This document shows, one piece after another, positions 59,314 through 64,000 of a stretch of DNA of 64,000 bases (positions are counted from its first letter, which is position 1; every line of letters starts with the position of its first letter). A model generated the notes under the pieces. That model was not told the DNA's origin and searched no databases. It saw only the letters and a list, made by a program, of their open reading frames with translations. Where the stretch lies: positions 1-64,000 of the forward strand of contig CAZZAX010000010.1 of the NCBI GenBank assembly GCA_964653075.1. Reading direction: 5' to 3'. This DNA comes from NIOZ-UU13 sp964653075. GTDB lineage: Bacteria > Planctomycetota > Phycisphaerae > Sedimentisphaerales > Anaerobacaceae. Both the position numbers and the translations under genes were made by a program.

Positions 59314-60570
59314 CTAATGTCCGGGCCATAAGAGCATAGTGCGGCTTGCTATGGTATCTTCGAGTGGGATTTTCCTGATGAGTGTTTCATATTTGCCATC
59401 TTCGTAGGCAATAGAGCCTCGTCGTAAAAGGGAAAAAAGTGCTGCCGGCTGAAACGGTACAATCTGTTTGTAAGGCCATTTGTTTTTGGCATCGACATAC
59501 GAGGCGAGGAAATCGAGGGCTTTTCTAATGCTGCGCCCGTCATGTGATTCATAATGCCAAAGATCAAGTCCGAGTTTCTCTCCCATTATTGCCAGCCGAA
59601 AGAAACCATCGAGGTTCATTGTGCTGTAACCAAGTGACTTTGTGCGGGCAAGCTCAAGAGGCTGTCTGCCGTCGGGCTGGATATGCTTATTGATACGTCG
59701 GGTCTTGACCAGCTCTAAGATGTCCCGAGCCGGATCTTTTTGTCCGGTAAAAAGCGCCAGGCTCACTACCTGCGCATCGTACCATGTCCCGTGGTTGTTG
59801 AGCTTCTTTTCCTCGCCGAGTCCGTGACTGCTTGTCCGCAGCCATTTCAAGTATTCGCCGCACCATTGGCGCATTCTATGGCGATCTTTTTCGGTCCATG
59901 CATCCGACGGTTCGAGCAGGCCAATGGAATCTACGATGCGAGTCAGTCTCGCAGTATCGATGATACCGATGTCTCGACCTTGGGTTCGACCGGGAATGGC
60001 CTGGCCGAACTGGAGATTTGGGTTCATCCTGGTTGCACGGTCCAGAAACCACTTTCGCAGTAGCTTGGCTGCATGCACGGCATAAGGCTCGTGCTCCGTA
60101 AAGTACCAGGCCAGCGCCAGCGTTTCCACCGCTGAGGTCATTTCACCGAAAGCCACACGGTCCGTATCATCGGTTCTTGCTTTCGGATTGACCCGGCCGT
60201 CACGGCGAATGTATGGCAGACCGTCAGCCTTCTTTGGATCAGGCCACCAGTACGGCCCGAAGCTCATATAATCATGTTTATCGCCGCTGGGCGGTGTCAG
60301 ATTCTTGTCCATTACGGAAAACGGGCCTGCTTGTAGTGCCTCATCCCCTTCGGTTCGAAGTTTTTCCATCGCCGGCCGCAGCGATTCGTTCCCGCTAATA
60401 ACAAGGGACTTGCTTTTTGCGAGTATAGAAGGATTCAGGCAGAAAACTTTCGGAAGTTCCTCCCCGGACCTATTGATGCCTGCGATTGTGTTTTGGGTGC
60501 TGGCAGGGCCAAATGGCCAAAATAACAATATAGCTGTCATTAAAGCTTTCTTATATAAATACTTTTGCAT
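59314..60570 (-). CDS. Secreted alginate-lyase-family protein
   Basis: About 418 residues with a signal peptide (KKALMTAILLFWPFGPAS). The alginate lyase (alpha/alpha)-barrel domain of the PF05426 type is seen in DYMSFGPYWWPDPKK, DTDRVAFGEMTSAVETLALAWYFT, GRDIGIIDTARLTRIVDSI, LNNHGTWYDAQVVSLAL (catalytic Asn-His area) and a Tyr-rich SLGYSTMNLDGFF. Enzymes of this family cleave uronate polymers by beta-elimination. ATG 60570 has AAAGGA about 8 bases upstream; 60576 is too close to it. The polymer is unknown but fits algal-polysaccharide use. Confidence 0.88.
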   Translation of the reverse strand: MQKYLYKKALMTAILLFWPFGPASTQNTIAGINRSGEELPKVFCLNPSILAKSKSLVISGNESLRPAMEKLRTEGDEALQAGPFSVMDKNLTPPSGDKHDYMSFGPYWWPDPKKADGLPYIRRDGRVNPKARTDDTDRVAFGEMTSAVETLALAWYFTEHEPYAVHAAKLLRKWFLDRATRMNPNLQFGQAIPGRTQGRDIGIIDTARLTRIVDSIGLLEPSDAWTEKDRHRMRQWCGEYLKWLRTSSHGLGEEKKLNNHGTWYDAQVVSLALFTGQKDPARDILELVKTRRINKHIQPDGRQPLELARTKSLGYSTMNLDGFFRLAIMGEKLGLDLWHYESHDGRSIRKALDFLASYVDAKNKWPYKQIVPFQPAALFSLLRRGSIAYEDGKYETLIRKIPLEDTIASRTMLLWPGH

Positions 60571-60864
60571 AATCATTGTCCTTTGGCGCTGTCACCTCGA
60601 TGTCAAAGTCTTTCACTTTTTTCCTTGCATCTTCTTACTAAAACAAAACGTCAAACAAATTCTTCCACAAGCTCCATTCTATCAAATAATGGAATTTTTG
60701 CACGATTTCGTATGAGAAATCCGGATTGCACGGTTCATAAAGTTAATTAGTAACTCAACATATGCCTCTGCCGAGGTGTTTATAGTGGGGGTTGCCTTTT
60801 CCGGAACAATCGATAAGATAGTTCACGAGCTGAATATGAACATAATGTTCATGGAGAGTCTGAA

Positions 60865-62337
60865 ATGATTTGGAATAAACACTTGTTATTGATAATTATA
60901 TTTCAAGGGCTAATCGGTTCCTTCTTCCCCGGCATACCATCTTTTGCGAAAGAGTCCGGGTATATAGACATAGGTTCGAATCGTGAGCTGTTTATTGACT
61001 ATTACCTTATCGAACGTTTTGACGGTGCAAGTCTGATTTTGCATCATCCTCACGATGAGGGACCGGTACTCGAATTTGATAAACCCTGGGAAGGACCTTT
61101 CTGCGGATACTGCACTGTGATTAATGACAAGAACAAATACCGCTTCTACTATAGAGGGCTGCCGCAGGCCGGAAGAGACGGCAGCAGCCGGGAAGTCACT
61201 TGCTATGCAGAATCACCGGATGGCATCCATATCACAAAGCCCAAACTCAATCTGTTTACTGTGAATGGCTCAAAGTCAAATAATGTTATTCTGGCTGGTG
61301 CAGCACCGGTCAATCATAATTTCAGCCCCTTTCTCGATACCAGACCGGGTGTGCCGCGAAGAGAGCGTTTCAAAGCTCTGGGAGGTACAAAAAAGAGCGG
61401 CCTTATTGCCTATGTCTCCGCTGATGGTCTCCACTGGAAAAAACTCCGGACAGAACCTGTTTTTACCAAAGGAATATTTGATTCCCAGAACGTGGCTTTT
61501 TGGTCCGACAGCGAGCAGTGCTATCTATGTTATTTTCGCACCTGGACCCAAACAGAATATGGCGGCTTCCGCACTATAAGCCGAACTACGTCAAAGGATT
61601 TTTTGAATTGGACTGACCCAGTCAAAATGTCTTTTGGTGACACGCCTCTCGAACACCTATATACAAACCAGACGCATCCTTATTTTCGCGCACCGCATAT
61701 CTATGTAGCTGTCGCTGCCCGTTTTCTTCCCGGTAGGCAGGTTCTTAATGAAAAACAGGCCCGGCAATTAAAAGTGAATCCTAATTATTTCAAAGACTGT
61801 TCCGATGCTGTTTTAATGACTTCTCGCGGCGGTAATGTCTATGACAGGATCTTTATGGAGGCATTTATACGACCGGGTATCGGCCTGCAAAACTGGGGTT
61901 CCCGCTCAAACTATCCAGCGCTGAATGTCATTCAAACCGGAACTGCTGAAATGTCGATTTATGTCCAGCATGACTATGCGCAGCCGACAGCACACCTGCG
62001 TCGTTATACGCTGCGGCTTGATGGTTTTACTTCGATATATGCCCCTTATAAAGGCGGCAGCATGACCACTAAGCCGTTTATCTTCACAGGCAGAAAACTA
62101 TTACTCAACTTTGCTACCTCTGCTCCGGGATATATAAAAGTTGAAATCCAGGATTCTGAGGGCAAACCTATTCCTGGCTATTCACTAAATGATGCGGAAG
62201 AGCTGATTGGTAACTATATTGAACATCCTGCCCGTTGGCGTTCAGGAACTGATGTGTCTCCGCTCTCGAATCAGCAAATTCGACTTCATTTTGTGATGAA
62301 GGACGCGAATCTTTATTCTCTGCAATTCAAACCATAA
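60865..62337 (+). CDS. Secreted five-bladed-propeller glycosidase-like protein
   Basis: 490 residues with a signal peptide (LLLIIIFQGLIGSFFPGIPSFA). Repeated propeller-like strands are visible: RELFIDYYLIERFDGASLIL, KPWEGPFCGYCTVINDKNKYRFYYRG, CYAESPDGIHITKPKLNLF, IAYVSADGLHWKKL, CYLCYFRTW and SRTTSKDFLNWTDPVKMSF. The DG(I/L)HW-type motifs recall GH32/GH43/DUF-type enzymes that are abundant in planctomycetes. The C-terminal 90 residues form a beta-sandwich with FTGRKLLLNFATSAPGYIKVEIQD. Catalytic residues and substrate cannot be fixed. GGAGAG lies 6 bases before the ATG. Confidence 0.65.
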   Translation: MIWNKHLLLIIIFQGLIGSFFPGIPSFAKESGYIDIGSNRELFIDYYLIERFDGASLILHHPHDEGPVLEFDKPWEGPFCGYCTVINDKNKYRFYYRGLPQAGRDGSSREVTCYAESPDGIHITKPKLNLFTVNGSKSNNVILAGAAPVNHNFSPFLDTRPGVPRRERFKALGGTKKSGLIAYVSADGLHWKKLRTEPVFTKGIFDSQNVAFWSDSEQCYLCYFRTWTQTEYGGFRTISRTTSKDFLNWTDPVKMSFGDTPLEHLYTNQTHPYFRAPHIYVAVAARFLPGRQVLNEKQARQLKVNPNYFKDCSDAVLMTSRGGNVYDRIFMEAFIRPGIGLQNWGSRSNYPALNVIQTGTAEMSIYVQHDYAQPTAHLRRYTLRLDGFTSIYAPYKGGSMTTKPFIFTGRKLLLNFATSAPGYIKVEIQDSEGKPIPGYSLNDAEELIGNYIEHPARWRSGTDVSPLSNQQIRLHFVMKDANLYSLQFKP

Positions 62338-62461
62338 GCGACAATATCTGTAACAAGAGTATATGTAATATTGTAGTCGGATAAGAGGAAGCCGGGAAAG
62401 TCCATAATACATGTTAATAGCTACCCTACAATTTTTGGAGCATATTTCCCCCCTGAAAAGC

Positions 62462-62490
62462 TTGACTAATAAGGCGGATTGCTATATAAT
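62462..62490 (+). promoter_or_regulatory. Strong sigma70-type promoter upstream of the M14-like gene
   Basis: TTGACT (62462-62467) and a consensus TATAAT (62485-62490) with exactly 17 bases between them. Transcription would begin near 62497, giving a leader of about 100 bases. Confidence 0.7.
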
Positions 62491-62599
62491 AGCAAAATGT
62501 GACGGAAACTATCCAAAGTCGTATCTGAGATAAACTTCAATACGAGTTTCTCATATTTGTTTTGGAGGAATTCAACAAAGCTTCGTAAAGGAAGGTGAA

Positions 62600-64000
62600 A
62601 TGTCCTTAAAAATTTTTCAACTAAAAGTGAAACCGTATAGATTTTTGCTGGTGACAATATGTCTGTTGACGATACAGATAGGAGTTGCCCGGCCGGCAGC
62701 TTATTACGATTACAAATCTCTGAGAAAGCATCTTGTGTCCCTCGCCAGACAAGACCCTAATCTTGTGCGAGTTGACAGCATAGCTCAGTCAATAGACAAG
62801 CGGAAGGTCTGGGTTGTGGAGGTCGGTAAGGGCGCTGAAGAAAGTCGAATAAAACGTCCCGCTATTTTAGTAGTAGCAGGCATAGAAGGTAACGACCTGA
62901 TAGGTTCTTCGATAACAGTATCATGGCTCGAACAGTTGATAAAACAATTCCGGATAGATAGCGAAATTGCCGAGCTTCTGAAGGTAACAACAATTTATAT
63001 TATCCCCCGTCTTAATCCGGATGCGGCCGAGCATTTTTTCATAGAACCAAAATTTGAAATCCATCTAAACAACAAACCTGTTGACGACGACCATGACGGA
63101 CTTGTGGATGAAGATCCCCCTGAAGACCTTAACCAGGATGGCCTTATCACCTGGATGCGCATCGAGGATAAGGAAGGTGACTATATTCTGGACCCGACGG
63201 ATAAAAGGTTGCTGATGGAGGCCGACTATTTAAAAGGTGAGGTCGGCACATGGCGGTATCTGAGTGAAGGTATCGATAACGACAAGGATGAGCAGTGGAA
63301 CGAAGATGGGCCCGGTGGCGTTAACTTCAATCGCAACTTTCCGTATAACTACAAATTCTTTGCCCCGGATGCCGGTGTGCACCAGGTCAGTGAAGCCCAA
63401 ACGCGTGCGCTTGCCGAATTTGTTATTGACCATCCCAATATTGGGATTGTTATTACCTATGGCGCCGCTGATAATCTTCTGAAAATCCCTGCCGGTGCAC
63501 CTGCCCCCGGTCGTCGAAAACCAATGACGGCGATTGACGACAAAGACCTTGGCTATTACCGGGTAATGGGCGAGCTGTATCGAGAAGCGCTTGGATTGAA
63601 AAAAGAGCTTGAGACTGCATCATTTCCCGGTACTTTCAGTGACTGGATGTATTTCCATCGGGGTCGATTATCACTTGCATCCAGACCGTGGAGTCCGGCT
63701 GTTGCCCTGGAGCTTTCAGAGTCTGCTGAAGAAGAGGAAAAGGTCGAAAAAGAAAAGGCAGAAGACAATGAAGAAAAGAATAAACCTGCAGATTCTAAAA
63801 AAGATAAAGATAAACGCAATGAAACCGAACGCAGCGAGTTGAAATGGTTTGATGAACATGCGCCCGGGGCATTTGTCCAATGGCAGTCGATAGAGCATCC
63901 TGATTTTCCCGGCCGGAAGGTGGAAGTGGGCGGGTATGCTCCTTTCTCGCTCACTAATCCCCCTGCAAATATGGTTGAAGAAGTTGTCGGCAGGCATACG
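62600..64000 (+). CDS. M14 carboxypeptidase homologue with altered zinc ligands (3' partial)
   Basis: 467 residues are visible, open to the end of the window. A signal peptide (YRFLLVTICLLTIQIGVA) is followed by the M14 N-terminus YYDYKSLRKHLVSLARQDPNLVRVDSI. Where active enzymes have HxxE, this protein reads AGIEGNDLIGS, with E96 and D99. The substrate arginine motif is kept (VNFNRNFP, R245). The third ligand His is replaced by T286 in IVITYGAADN. An acidic Ca2+-loop insertion (DDDHDGLVDEDPPEDLNQDG, 162-181) and a highly charged Glu/Lys stretch near 375-410 follow. It may be a non-catalytic binding protein or use different ligands. AAGGAAGGTG precedes the ATG and a strong promoter is found upstream. 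Confidence 0.85.
   Translation, partial: MSLKIFQLKVKPYRFLLVTICLLTIQIGVARPAAYYDYKSLRKHLVSLARQDPNLVRVDSIAQSIDKRKVWVVEVGKGAEESRIKRPAILVVAGIEGNDLIGSSITVSWLEQLIKQFRIDSEIAELLKVTTIYIIPRLNPDAAEHFFIEPKFEIHLNNKPVDDDHDGLVDEDPPEDLNQDGLITWMRIEDKEGDYILDPTDKRLLMEADYLKGEVGTWRYLSEGIDNDKDEQWNEDGPGGVNFNRNFPYNYKFFAPDAGVHQVSEAQTRALAEFVIDHPNIGIVITYGAADNLLKIPAGAPAPGRRKPMTAIDDKDLGYYRVMGELYREALGLKKELETASFPGTFSDWMYFHRGRLSLASRPWSPAVALELSESAEEEEKVEKEKAEDNEEKNKPADSKKDKDKRNETERSELKWFDEHAPGAFVQWQSIEHPDFPGRKVEVGGYAPFSLTNPPANMVEEVVGRHT

Noticed and set aside
1..64000. Bacterial microcompartment for fucose breakdown, as in some planctomycetes
   Set aside because: No shell protein, aldolase or aldehyde dehydrogenase gene occurs in the window.

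Overview
The window looks like a chromosomal contig of an anaerobic or marine planctomycete, most likely class Phycisphaerae (Sedimentisphaerales-like). The signs are many Tat-exported Gfo/Idh/MocA oxidoreductases, a sulfatase, 3-keto-disaccharide-hydrolase-like (DUF1080) and DUF5060/DUF4832 proteins, pseudopilin-type proteins with a C-terminal VDGH motif, dockerin/cohesin-like and VIT/VWA proteins, and an unusually long SecA. This assignment is inference from gene content; there is no rRNA gene in the window.

Layout. 1-4.3 kb: end of a secreted protein, a nucleoside-hydrolase-like protein, and a minus-strand pair (GH29 fucosidase and a secreted alpha-helical-barrel protein). 4.5-9.7 kb: tRNA-Ser(UGA), then a PadR regulator with two paralogous membrane proteins. 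9.7-13.2 kb: repeat-rich intergenic DNA holding an intact IS1634-type insertion sequence with inverted repeats and a CTAA target duplication, then clustered AAACCCAAT repeats. 13.3-16.8 kb: a Tat-exported fucose-isomerase-like protein, rpsU, hflX. 17.0-19.8 kb: an isolated HD-domain plus P-loop NTPase gene of conflict-system type. 20-29.4 kb: two pseudopilin-like genes, a TIGR03546/TIGR03545-like fusion, a sulfatase, a DUF1080 lipoprotein, a YoaP-like acetyltransferase, a membrane thioredoxin and efp. 29.5-33 kb: secA, with a five-fold repeated C-terminal segment. 33.5-37.6 kb: ECF sigma factor, membrane dockerin protein, cohesin-like protein and VIT/VWA lipoprotein in one run. 37.8-48.9 kb: oxidoreductases and secreted glycosidase-like proteins, with an HDOD protein. 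49-54 kb: a transport and dipeptidase group. 54-64 kb: more secreted carbohydrate enzymes, an M1-type metallopeptidase, an O-methyltransferase-like protein, an alginate-lyase-family protein and, running off the edge, an M14 carboxypeptidase homologue that has lost its zinc ligands.

How the genes fit together. The main theme is extracytoplasmic breakdown of complex, probably sulfated or fucose- and uronate-containing polysaccharides, with Tat-exported oxidoreductases alongside. A second theme is peptide scavenging (C69 and M19 dipeptidases next to a dicarboxylate/amino-acid symporter). Housekeeping genes (efp, secA, hflX, rpsU, tRNA-Ser) are interspersed. The items most worth a second look are the HD-NTPase, the SecA repeat expansion, the sigma/dockerin/cohesin/VWA run, the PadR/HAAS-like operon, the zinc-ligand-less M14 protein and the AAACCCAAT repeat region.
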